NCBI GenBank assembly: GCA_900540335.1
Contig: UQFC01000040.1
Span: 1 to 23,154, forward strand
DNA: 23,154 nucleotides
Direction: 5' to 3'
Origin: an uncultured Clostridium sp.
GTDB taxonomy: Bacteria > Bacillota > Clostridia > Lachnospirales > Lachnospiraceae
In this document: positions 15,316 to 22,143 of the stretch, piece by piece
Layout of the letters: every line of letters starts with the position of its first letter
How positions within the stretch are numbered: the stretch's first letter is position 1
Notes under the pieces: model-generated
What the model was told of the DNA's origin: nothing
Seen by the model: only the letters and a program-made list of their open reading frames with translations
Databases searched by the model: none
Program-made: the position numbers and the translations under genes

Positions 15316-16200
15316 TCAATTTTCATTCCACACATGAACCCGACGTTCATTTACAAACATCCCCTGATACCGGTCTACCTGGAACTTTTTCATGAACCAG
15401 TCACATTTGCACAGGAAGAGATAATAAATATTGAGTCCGCATCCATGAAGCGATTCAAAATTCCCCTGTCCCTTGGAAAGAATCACATCGGCTGCTTCAA
15501 TGACAGCTGATGCTTCCGGTGAAATCCGGGATAAAATGGTTCCTGCTGCATTATCTCCGTTGCCGATCACCTCAGCCTCCCCGGTAAGGCCGGTAAACAC
15601 CGCATCCTCTTTTGTCGCATCGTTGATCACCTGGGCGCCGCGGACCACAGCCGTTATCTTCAGATGAGGATACTGCTCCCTTAGTATGCGGATAACCAGC
15701 TTGTCCAGTACAATCTCTCCGCAGTTATCCAGAAGATAAACCAGGCGTTCCGCCCCCTTCAGTTCCCCGGTAAAGTGCCTGTACTCCTCCTCATCAATCA
15801 AATCCTTTTCCCGATCCAGAAGGGATAAAAATTCCTCCGGCTTCACATCACTGACTGCAGAAAAATCAATATAATTTCCGATTCTCGCATACCGCATCGC
15901 CGTATAAAGAGGATCTTTTGCGCTCCTGATTTTCTCCTCAATCTCTGTCTCCATATCCAGAACCAGGCGATTATAAGCTTCTTTTACAGGGCCATAATCC
16001 TCCGGGACTCCAAAATATTTTTCATAAACCTCACCAATCCGGGCTGCCAGCCAGGGAGCGCAGGCATCTTCCCCGCTATCCGCAGTCAAGCGCAGCAATT
16101 CCTTCATATACCTTGCCTTTTTATCCTCATCCCGGCACTCCCGCAGTTTTCTTTCCTGTCCGGAAAGCAGACACATCATACAGGCTGCATACAGTTTCAT
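15316..16200 (-). CDS. DUF89-family metal-dependent phosphatase-like protein
   Basis: A 294-residue protein; the start at 16200 has GAGGGGG upstream, while in-frame ATGs further up (to 16275) overlap the preceding gene and lack a comparable site. DUF89 (damage-control phosphatase) landmarks: an N-terminal CMMC pair (C7, C10), the metal-site motif LLDNCGEIVLDK with D158/N159, RGAQVINDAT at 187-196, and the closing KGQGNFE at 243-249. Characterised relatives hydrolyse damaged or excess phosphometabolites. It lies 19 bp after the ArsC-like gene in the same operon. The exact substrate is unknown. Confidence 0.88.
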   Translation of the reverse strand: MKLYAACMMCLLSGQERKLRECRDEDKKARYMKELLRLTADSGEDACAPWLAARIGEVYEKYFGVPEDYGPVKEAYNRLVLDMETEIEEKIRSAKDPLYTAMRYARIGNYIDFSAVSDVKPEEFLSLLDREKDLIDEEEYRHFTGELKGAERLVYLLDNCGEIVLDKLVIRILREQYPHLKITAVVRGAQVINDATKEDAVFTGLTGEAEVIGNGDNAAGTILSRISPEASAVIEAADVILSKGQGNFESLHGCGLNIYYLFLCKCDWFMKKFQVDRYQGMFVNERRVHVWNEN

Positions 16201-16219
16201 CTCTGTTCCCCCTCTTTCA

Positions 16220-16561
16220 TTAATCCCAGGATTTCCAGACCTCCGGCTGATATCCCAGCGTTGACTTCTTTCCATTTCTGACCACAGGAGTTTTGATTAC
16301 CTGCGGATTTTCCAGAACCTTTTCCAGTTTGTCTTCCTCAGCAAGATACCGAATCAGCGCAAGAGTATCCTTGTCTTTTCCCTCCCACTGAATCATCTGT
16401 TCCAGGCCGCCATTTGCCTGGGCAACAGAGAGAAATTCTCCCTTGCTCATGCCCTTCTCCTTCATATCAATAAACTGATACCGGATTCCTCTCTCCTTAA
16501 AAAATCTCTCTGCCTTCTTCGTATCATTGCACTTCCTGGTGCCAAAAATCTGTATATTCAT
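16220..16561 (-). CDS. ArsC/Spx-family thioredoxin-fold protein
   Basis: A 113-residue protein with the ArsC/Spx fold. The single redox-type Cys is C11 in FGTRKCNDTKKAERFF. The C-terminus has the family's TPVVRNGKKSTLGY segment with the cis-proline at P92. The second Cys of Spx-type CXXC is absent (C-N-D-T), so it resembles YffB/ArsC-like proteins more than the regulator Spx. The start at 16561 was chosen by family alignment and an AGAAAGGA site; an upstream ATG at 16579 is possible. It overlaps the end of the transporter gene by about 38 bp, which indicates tight coupling. No other arsenic gene is visible, so arsenate reduction is not proposed. Confidence 0.88.
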   Translation of the reverse strand: MNIQIFGTRKCNDTKKAERFFKERGIRYQFIDMKEKGMSKGEFLSVAQANGGLEQMIQWEGKDKDTLALIRYLAEEDKLEKVLENPQVIKTPVVRNGKKSTLGYQPEVWKSWD

Positions 16562-17486
16562 CACTTTTTCCTTTCTCATTTTCTCCCTGCTGCTGTGTGT
16601 TCGGAACCAGAATTAACTCACAGGTTGCCTCCTGAAATCGCTCCCTGATTTCTTTATTTACATGATTCAATGCCGAAGATAACGTTTCCACCTTCAGGCT
16701 GTCCTCTTCAATGTGAAAATAAACTGCCACCCACACATGACGCCCCGTTTTTGTAATATCAAAAAAGACCGGCTCAAAACCATACTCCTCCATAATCGGG
16801 GTGCAGATAGCCTTCACATCATCGGTAAATTCCTGTTCCGGAGAAAACAGGAAAACATCCTTCATAGCTCCCCATAAAACCCTGATACTTTCCGGAAGCA
16901 TACATACCATAACAAACACAGCAACCAGCTGGTCAAAATACGGAGCAATAAATCCAAGGGGAGTCTTTTCCAGATACCGGGATGCAAAAAAAGCAAGAGA
17001 CATTCCCATACTGTATGCAATATCCAGTTTCCATCCCAAAAGCTCTGCCTGTATCGTTGGAGATGACAAACTGCGATTCATTCTTTTCATCACCAGAAAA
17101 ATTAAAACACTGGCAGCTCCAAGGCAGAACTGAAACAAAGAAACCTGCGCAGTATTTACAGGATTGCCGCCTGACAGAGCAGAATCCAGTACTTCTGCAG
17201 ACACACCCATGGTTACAGACAGCATCATAACGCCTTTGATAAGCACAAAAATAGACTCCACCTGAAAATATCCATAAGGATGCTTTTCCGAAACCGGCTT
17301 ATGAAATAAGGGGGTCAAAAACAAAAGAAGCGCAATAAATACCAATTCCGATGCATCATATACCGCATCTGTCAATGCGGACTGGGAGTGACTGTATATG
17401 GAAAAAATATACTCCACTGCGGCAAACAAAAGCCCTGAAAAAAACGATAGCCGCAAAATCTGTTTCTCTTTCTTTTCTGTTATCAT
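16524..17486 (-). CDS. Cation diffusion facilitator (CDF) family transporter
   Basis: A 320-residue protein with about six membrane segments in residues 10-205 and a cytoplasmic C-terminal domain (about 215-300). CDF elements: the metal-site segment SALTDAVYDASELV with D40 and D44 in TM2, the conserved loop HPYGYFQVE at 69-77, and W-K-L-D155 in TM5. Histidine at the usual site A positions is replaced (YDASE), as in Mn- or Fe-type CDF members, so zinc is less certain. It exports divalent metal in exchange for protons. It is the first gene of an operon with the ArsC-like and DUF89 genes and has an AGAGGA site before the ATG. Confidence 0.88.
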   Translation of the reverse strand: MITEKKEKQILRLSFFSGLLFAAVEYIFSIYSHSQSALTDAVYDASELVFIALLLFLTPLFHKPVSEKHPYGYFQVESIFVLIKGVMMLSVTMGVSAEVLDSALSGGNPVNTAQVSLFQFCLGAASVLIFLVMKRMNRSLSSPTIQAELLGWKLDIAYSMGMSLAFFASRYLEKTPLGFIAPYFDQLVAVFVMVCMLPESIRVLWGAMKDVFLFSPEQEFTDDVKAICTPIMEEYGFEPVFFDITKTGRHVWVAVYFHIEEDSLKVETLSSALNHVNKEIRERFQEATCELILVPNTQQQGENEKGKSDEYTDFWHQEVQ

Positions 17487-17817
17487 AAAATCCTCTGTTC
17501 CTTTATTTGAAGTATAATAAAATCTGTCTTTTTCACATACTCCAACATTCTTTCGTAAAACATTTCTTTCGTAAACTAATTTTCATTTTAACTTTTCATA
17601 TGTTAAATGTCAATTTTTTCATATTACTTATGTGGAGCATAATATCACTACTTTTTAATTGTTCGTAAGAATATCAAAAAATCGATGTGCATCTTTAGAG
17701 AATACACATCGCTTTCTGCAATCCTGTTTGTCAGACGTTAGACTCGTTCATTATCGAAACTTCTTTATCGCATTTATCTAATCTGCGCAGCCTCTTTTTC
17801 TTATTCATACTCCCTAA
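17487..17817. other. Intergenic region upstream of the CDF operon with repeated motif
   Basis: No gene is supported here. Near-identical copies of CATT(T)CTTTCGTAAA lie at 17546-17559 and 17561-17575, and a shorter TTCGTAAG lies at 17662-17669. A loose inverted repeat TTTAAC/GTTAAA spans 17587-17607. These could be regulator sites for the transporter operon. The terminator at 17683-17711 belongs to the gene on the right. Confidence 0.45.
17683..17711 (-). terminator. Intrinsic terminator of the Rpn-family gene
   Basis: On the minus strand CGATGTG and CACATCG form a 7-bp stem with a 15-nt loop, followed by ATTTTTTG. It lies about 107 bp beyond the stop of the Rpn-family gene. Confidence 0.6.
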
Positions 17818-18783
17818 TTAAACCGCAGCTTCTTTCTCCAGACTCGCCTGAACCTGTATCACATAATCCGCTTCGCAGCCACAGATTTGTGCGATCTGCT
17901 CTACCGAAAGGCTCAACGACAAAGCAGATTGTATTACTGAGCGGATTACTTCAGACTTGCCTTCCGCCCTTCCAATCTCTTTGCCTTCGGCTCTTCCCCT
18001 TTCCAAAAATTCATCCTCATACATCTGAAATCCTGTTTTCATATTGAATCTCTCTCCTTCCCTTACAGCCTCTTTCCACTTTGACAGTTCCCTGAGCCCT
18101 ACATAGGACGATACAAAATCAAAGGCATCCTCCTCCAGCTTCCCGTAGGCCGGCTCCTGTTCAATCAAATCTCTCAGCCTTTCCCTATTTCCGGAAAAAC
18201 GAATCAAATCAAATACCTGACGCAAATCGGTCTGAAACAAATCCGTTCGTTCCATCCTGCGCACATCAATCACATGAATCCGGTAATTCTGCACATACTG
18301 GCGAATCTGCTCCGGAATATCCTGGAAATCAAGAATCCCATGCAAATCTCTGGATCCGTTCCACTCCTCTTCCCCATAATACAAGATAATCGTAATCACA
18401 GGGTGAAGGCGGTCACTTTTGCGAAAGCCGTACAAATATTCTCCGGAACTCAGCCCTGTATCGGAATTCCTCCCGTTTCGCCGAATCTCCCTGTAAATTC
18501 CGAAAGCCTGACGCTCATACTCTCCAGCTTCATATCCCAGAACACGAAGGGGGAGTCTGTAATCAAGCTTTTCCTGATTTTCCAGTCCCATGACAGCAAA
18601 ATTCACACCGAATACTGCCTTCCGCACCAGATCCCGACGTTTTCCCTGGCTGGTTTCCGTGTCCATCTCTGACAAATCCTCCTGCTTCACAACCGGAATG
18701 CCGTTACAGACAATGCCATTGATCAAATCTGCAAAACGCCTGTTATCCGAATAATAGCGTTTCGCCAAAAGATCCTGTTTCAT
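17818..18783 (-). CDS. Rpn-family recombination-promoting nuclease / putative transposase
   Basis: A 321-residue PD-(D/E)XK-type protein. The start is set at ATG 18783, which has GGGAGGG upstream and begins MKQDLLAKRYYSDNRRFADL, the usual Rpn opening; the frame extends upstream to 18909 without a good site. Nuclease residues: D51 in KRRDLVRKAV and E68-N-Q70 in GLENQEKLDYRLPLR. The C-terminus has the repetitive charged ERGRAEGKEIGRAEGKSE tail followed by a small helical domain (SVEQIAQICGCEADYVIQVQ), typical of the family. Such proteins are often annotated as transposases, but E. coli RpnA relatives are DNA nucleases promoting recombination. No terminal inverted repeats were seen, so it is not called an insertion sequence. 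Confidence 0.87.
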   Translation of the reverse strand: MKQDLLAKRYYSDNRRFADLINGIVCNGIPVVKQEDLSEMDTETSQGKRRDLVRKAVFGVNFAVMGLENQEKLDYRLPLRVLGYEAGEYERQAFGIYREIRRNGRNSDTGLSSGEYLYGFRKSDRLHPVITIILYYGEEEWNGSRDLHGILDFQDIPEQIRQYVQNYRIHVIDVRRMERTDLFQTDLRQVFDLIRFSGNRERLRDLIEQEPAYGKLEEDAFDFVSSYVGLRELSKWKEAVREGERFNMKTGFQMYEDEFLERGRAEGKEIGRAEGKSEVIRSVIQSALSLSLSVEQIAQICGCEADYVIQVQASLEKEAAV

Positions 18784-19012
18784 CCAAATCCCTCCCGTCA
18801 CATAATGGCAGAAGGTCTTTTTCCGATCTTCTGCTTTTGCTAAATAATGAATTTCAAGCATAGACCGTTTCACTGATTCCAAGAAAGAACCGATAGGCAA
18901 ATGCCCCAAGAAAAATAGAAATAAGGTATGCTTACAAAAAGCTTAGCACAAAGCAGATGGAAGGACAAGAAAAAGAATATGAAATTTTATAAAAAATCTA
19001 TGATCTCAAAAA

Positions 19013-19048
19013 CCCGGAATACTCGTTCTGAATTACAAGTACTCCGGG
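19013..19048 (-). terminator. Intrinsic terminator downstream of the HicAB-SecB region
   Basis: On the minus strand CCCGGAGTACT pairs with AGTATTCCGGG (11 bp, one mismatch), followed by TTTTTGAG. It is the first clear terminator after the hicAB-secB genes, so their transcript may run through the decayed frame to here. Confidence 0.6.
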
Positions 19049-19097
19049 CTTCTTTACCTGCACCTCAAGGGTTTGAAAATCCTGATTCCTCCAATCA

Positions 19098-19328
19098 TTA
19101 CTCAGTCATCTCAGCAAAGCCGTTGTTCTCCCCTTCATAGGAAATCCACCAGCCAGCATCTGCAACACTCAAAAGGCGATAAATGTTCTCGCCTCCATTC
19201 AGTTCTTCCTCCAGCTTAACCAGGATCAAAAAAAACAATGCCTGACACAATGCCCGGACTCCTTCCTCCGTGCATTCCGTTCTCCTGCATATGCGATTGT
19301 CTAATTCTGTCTTTACTGTAACATTCCG
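19098..19328 (-). pseudogene. Start-less open frame, probable gene remnant
   Basis: The frame from 19328 to the stop at 19098 encodes 76 residues and looks protein-like: LILVKLEEELNGGENIYRLL, then SVADAGWWISYEGENNGF and AEMTE. It has no ATG, GTG or suitable TTG start, and two in-frame TGA codons lie directly upstream. A different frame directly upstream (FPWEIFLDCLM) is also open, consistent with a frameshifted ancestor. I do not recognise the family. It may be transcribed with the hic genes. Confidence 0.3.
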
Positions 19329-19405
19329 TCATCAGACAGTCAAGGAAGATTTCCCAGGGAAAATGGTATCTGACGCAAGCAAAATTTTCTTAAAAATTAT
19401 CGTTC

Positions 19406-19837
19406 TTATTCTGTCTTTCCCTTTTTTGCAATCACCGCAGGCAAAATAAGCGGCGGCTGCCCAAATGAAGAAGTAATCTGCCCTATAAGAAGTGAAATTC
19501 TACTCATCAATTGAGTTATAACAAAGTCTCCATTCTCTCCAAATTCTTCTGCAAGATTAATTTCTGACCACTCGTATTCTGATTTTCGTTCATTAAATTT
19601 CAAATCCGCACCAAAAGAAACATTTAAAACAAATAACGCTTCAGGATCAAACGTTAATGTTCTCGTAACAATAATTCTAATTCCATCTTCCTGAGTCAGA
19701 GCTTTTAAATTATCCTGACACAAGAGCAATAACTCCTGCTCTGTCTTATTATCTAAATTTTCAATTCTCTTATAGCTGACCGTGTCCAAAAAAATTTCTA
19801 ACTCAGGTTTAAAATACTCTGAAAGATTCTTAATCAT
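19406..19837 (-). CDS. SecB-like chaperone of a toxin-antitoxin-chaperone (TAC) module
   Basis: A 143-residue protein read from ATG 19837, which has GAGGTG 8 nt upstream; the alternative ATG 19843 overlaps the HicB stop as ATGA but sits only 2 nt from that site. SecB-like features: an alternating beta pattern with EALFVLNVSFGADLKFN in the middle, and a C-terminal helix ending in a proline-rich strand (ITQLMSRISLLIGQITSSFG then QPPLILPAVI), parallel to the SecB segment that ends in FPxLxLxPVNF. SecB homologues hold unfolded proteins; SecB-like chaperones in TAC modules protect an unstable antitoxin. Position directly after HicB supports the latter. The assignment is by pattern, not by search. 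Confidence 0.7.
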   Translation of the reverse strand: MIKNLSEYFKPELEIFLDTVSYKRIENLDNKTEQELLLLCQDNLKALTQEDGIRIIVTRTLTFDPEALFVLNVSFGADLKFNERKSEYEWSEINLAEEFGENGDFVITQLMSRISLLIGQITSSFGQPPLILPAVIAKKGKTE

Positions 19838-19839
19838 AA

Positions 19840-20334
19840 TCATTTCACCTCGTCCATATAAGTATGCTTTAGTGTCATAATTGGAATAACATTCTCGCTG
19901 GTAACTGTAGTTTCGTTAACATATCTGGAGTTATCCATTCGAATCGTTTCTGTTAAATCTCTAACACTTTCCGCCAAGGCTCGAGTCTGCGACTGATCAT
20001 TATCTACAAAAGCAGCCACTGCTTTTTCTATTTCTGCATTTAGAGAACATCCATCCTTAAACGCACAAAAAGCCAGTTTTTTGTGGAGTACTGGTGAAAT
20101 TCTCACATTAAATGTCCCCTTATATTCTTTTTCAGGAGTTTTTCCAACCTCTTTACAAAATTCCAAATAATCATCTACTGCTGAATGAAATTCAGCTTCT
20201 ATGCTGGAAATATCTCCAGCCTCAAAATCAACATAATCATTAATCCCTTCAATTTTACCTCTCAAAACCATAGATTCTGCATCAAATTCAATCTTTGTAT
20301 GATATCCTTTATATTCCATTATGTTATTCTTCAT
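19840..20334 (-). CDS. hicB: HicB-type antitoxin with a C-terminal extension
   Basis: A 164-residue protein read from the internal ATG 20334, which has GGGGG 5 nt upstream. Residues 1-70 are the partial RNase H-like HicB fold (MEYKGYHTKIEFDAESMVLR, GKIEGINDYVDFEA, SAVDDYLEFCKEVGK). Residues 72-112 are an Arc/RHH-type DNA-binding segment (GTFNVRISPVLHKKLAF, LNAEIEKAVAAFV). Residues 113-164 extend past the usual end of HicB and are polar, ending PIMTLKHTYMDEVK. The stop overlaps the ATG of the SecB-like gene. The extension is a candidate chaperone-dependence region. It probably represses its own promoter through the AACTA-TAGTT site. Confidence 0.75.
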   Translation of the reverse strand: MKNNIMEYKGYHTKIEFDAESMVLRGKIEGINDYVDFEAGDISSIEAEFHSAVDDYLEFCKEVGKTPEKEYKGTFNVRISPVLHKKLAFCAFKDGCSLNAEIEKAVAAFVDNDQSQTRALAESVRDLTETIRMDNSRYVNETTVTSENVIPIMTLKHTYMDEVK

Positions 20335-20583
20335 AATTCCCCCATCTCCTCTAAACGAGCTGCCAAATCTTTGATCGCACCAATACTCATCTCCCGGATG
20401 AGGCTTATGTAATAAAATAATACGCTGATCACTCACTCTATAGAACTTAACTCTTGATCCAGATGTTTTTCCTTTATTAAATTCCTGAAATCCAAGCTGA
20501 GTTAACAAATACTTTGCCTCTGAATAGGTGTAATCTTTTGGGCACAAGGATAATCTTTCTTTAGCTTTATCTATCTTACTCAT
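19840..20583 (-). CDS. HicA-HicB fused frame as sequenced
   Basis: As read, one uninterrupted 247-residue frame joins a HicA-type toxin N-terminus to a HicB-type antitoxin. Residues 1-63 match HicA (NKGKTSGSRVKFYRV, LLHKPHP). Residues 64-83 (GDEYWCDQRFGSSFRGDGGI) match nothing in HicA and are out of frame with it. Residue 84 onward is HicB, starting MKNNIMEYKGYHTK. Removing one base restores a normal HicA C-terminus and an ATGA overlap with HicB, so the fusion is best explained by a 1-bp insertion. A GTGAGGG site precedes the ATG. The fused protein may be inactive as toxin while HicB can still be made from its own start. Confidence 0.6.
   Translation of the reverse strand: MSKIDKAKERLSLCPKDYTYSEAKYLLTQLGFQEFNKGKTSGSRVKFYRVSDQRIILLHKPHPGDEYWCDQRFGSSFRGDGGIMKNNIMEYKGYHTKIEFDAESMVLRGKIEGINDYVDFEAGDISSIEAEFHSAVDDYLEFCKEVGKTPEKEYKGTFNVRISPVLHKKLAFCAFKDGCSLNAEIEKAVAAFVDNDQSQTRALAESVRDLTETIRMDNSRYVNETTVTSENVIPIMTLKHTYMDEVK
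20331..20583 (-). pseudogene. hicA: HicA-type mRNA interferase toxin, frameshifted
   Basis: The ancestral frame runs from ATG 20583 to TGA at 20333-20331. It needs one base dropped at the GGG run (minus-strand CCGGGAG, plus 20393-20395). The restored protein is 83 residues: the HicA double-stranded-RNA-binding-like fold with GKTSGSRVKF at 39-48 and LLHKPHP at 57-63, continuing EMSIGAIKDLAARLEEMGEL, which is a convincing HicA C-terminus. The usual catalytic His of GSH is Arg here (SGSR), as I recall for a large clostridial HicA subgroup, so the active residue may be one of the His in LHKPHP. HicA cleaves mRNA; HicB neutralises it. Confidence 0.65.
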
Positions 20584-20601
20584 ATAAAGCCCTCACTTTG
20601 T

Positions 20602-20646
20602 AACTACTTTCTAGTTGCATTTTATCATATCTGAGTAAATTGTCAA
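20602..20646 (-). promoter_or_regulatory. hicAB-secB promoter and HicB operator candidate
   Basis: On the minus strand TTGACA (complement of 20641-20646), 16-bp spacer, TAAAAT (complement of 20619-20624). Immediately downstream is the inverted repeat AACTA (20602-20606), 5 bp, TAGTT (20612-20616), located between the -10 box and the ribosome binding site. This position suits autorepression by HicB. Confidence 0.6.
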
Positions 20647-20726
20647 TAGTATAATCTCTTTGGGATAGAATATACTCCTGCTCCTGTAGGCTGGAATCTT
20701 AAACGCCTACGGTTGCTTCATATCAA

Positions 20727-20769
20727 AAAACAGGATTAATCAGTTTATTCTACTGGTTAATCCTGTTTT
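20727..20769 (-). terminator. Strong terminator of the AAA/DUF4143 gene
   Basis: A 17-bp stem with one G-U pair joins AAAACAGGATTAATCAG (20727-20743) and CTGGTTAATCCTGTTTT (20753-20769) across a 9-nt loop. On the minus strand the second arm ends in T6 (TTTTTTG). It lies about 80 bp beyond the ATPase stop and separates it from the hic locus. Confidence 0.8.
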
Positions 20770-20847
20770 CTGCAGCCTAATACTTTCTAAGTAGTTTCAA
20801 TAAATACTTCATAAATCCTGAATCTAAAAAAATTTAACCATTTCTTT

Positions 20848-22050
20848 CTATTCCACCAGCCACTGCAGAATATTCAGTCTCAGGATTCCATCAAAATCCT
20901 CTTCCCCCTCATCCATAGTCAGAAGATATTTGGGATAATTATCGCGAATCTGCTGCAGAGGTGTCAGCTTTTCCAGAAGATCCTTCTCATCAGCCGTACT
21001 TTCTGCCACCTGAAAATACACTGGTCTGCCATTGCGAAGAGCCACAAAATCAATCTCTCCGCTGGCTCCCAGCTGACCGTTATACACCTCCGGATACCGC
21101 CTTTTCAGCTCCAAAAATACAACATTTTCCAGGATAGAAGCCTTTCTCTTTTCCCCGGATTTTACCAGCATATTTCCAAAAGCCGGATCGCACAGATAAA
21201 ACTTATTCATCGTGGTCAGAAGCTGTCTGTTCTTAATATGATAACGGCGTACCTCGTAAAACAGACGGCTTTCTGTCAGTCCGTGAAGATATCGATCCAC
21301 TGTTTTCTGATCAATTTTCTGTCCCTTTGCAGTCAACGCATTGGCAATCGCCGCAGGGGAAGTTCTATTTCCCATCTCCGTCATCAGAAGACGGGCAATG
21401 GCTTCCAGCATCCCTGCATCCGCCACTTTCTGCCGCTTTACCACATCATTCAGCATAATCGTATAGTAAAGGCCGCTTAAATACTCTGCTGCCTCCTGCC
21501 CGCTGTAATCGTGCCGGGCCACATAAGGAAATGAGCTGTCTGACAGATATTTTTCAAAAGCTTCTGCCGGAGAAGCTGTCTCTCCGCCCTGATACCCTTG
21601 AAACTCCCGAAAAGACAGAGGAAACAGTTCAAGACATACCGCCTCTTTGCCCAGCAGAGACTTCTCCTTCTCAGAACATTCCCAGTTGCAGGACATACTT
21701 ACATAAACATCACAGTTTCCCAGAGAAAGCAGCCAGGCCGCTGACCGCTCCCAATCCTGTACGTGGTGAAGCTCATTCAGAAATACATAATACTTCTGCT
21801 GCGGTGAAATCTGTTTTTCCAGGTACTGATTCAATGCCTGAAAATCTGTTAAATTATCAAAATCCGGACTTTCCAAATCCATAGAAATTATCTGTTTCTT
21901 CTCCGTTCCCTGCTCTAAAAGAGCATCCTGAAACATTGAAAACAGCGCAGTTTTCCCACAGCGGCGAACCCCTGTCACCACCTTCAAAAGCGGCTGGTCC
22001 TTCCACTGCCACAGCCAGTCCAGATTCTCTTGCCGATTCAAATAAGTCAT
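20848..22050 (-). CDS. AAA+ ATPase with DUF4143 nuclease-like C-terminus
   Basis: A 400-residue protein of the widespread AAA_14/DUF4143 family. Residues 1-165 are the ATPase: Walker A GVRRCGKT at 27-34 with K33, and Walker B YYVFLNELHH at 88-96, where the usual D of the FLDE motif is N (FLNE). The segment after Walker B (VSMSCNWECSEKE) replaces the usual TGSNS sensor. Residues about 180-275 are a winged-helix-like linker. Residues about 310-400 are DUF4143 with the restriction-endonuclease-like GEIDFVALRNGRPVYFQVAE. The family is of unknown function and common next to mobile and defence genes. It has a GGAAGGA site and its own terminator, so it is probably monocistronic. Confidence 0.85.
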   Translation of the reverse strand: MTYLNRQENLDWLWQWKDQPLLKVVTGVRRCGKTALFSMFQDALLEQGTEKKQIISMDLESPDFDNLTDFQALNQYLEKQISPQQKYYVFLNELHHVQDWERSAAWLLSLGNCDVYVSMSCNWECSEKEKSLLGKEAVCLELFPLSFREFQGYQGGETASPAEAFEKYLSDSSFPYVARHDYSGQEAAEYLSGLYYTIMLNDVVKRQKVADAGMLEAIARLLMTEMGNRTSPAAIANALTAKGQKIDQKTVDRYLHGLTESRLFYEVRRYHIKNRQLLTTMNKFYLCDPAFGNMLVKSGEKRKASILENVVFLELKRRYPEVYNGQLGASGEIDFVALRNGRPVYFQVAESTADEKDLLEKLTPLQQIRDNYPKYLLTMDEGEEDFDGILRLNILQWLVE

Positions 22051-22143
22051 TGTAATTTCATTCCTTCCGCGTTATACGCTTCCCCTTGTTTTGGATGCTA
22101 TAACCGTGTCTCTAAGCTGCTCCCCAGCATTAAGCTGACAGAC

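Larger units (their letters stand above)
18784..19405. other. Accessory intergenic region with a decayed frame and a terminator
   Basis: No intact gene with a good start is supported. The region holds a hairpin terminator (19013-19048) and a minus-strand open frame lacking a start codon (19098-19328). Both are listed separately. Confidence 0.5.

Noticed and set aside
18784..18909. Extended N-terminus of the Rpn-family protein
   Set aside because: No ribosome binding site precedes the upstream ATGs, and the family normally starts near the KRYYSDNRRFADL segment.
17818..18909. Rpn-family gene as a complete insertion sequence
   Set aside because: No terminal inverted repeats or target duplication could be found around it.
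18928..19140. 70-codon plus-strand open frame
   Set aside because: Low-complexity translation, no good start signal, and it spans the terminator hairpin at 19013-19048.
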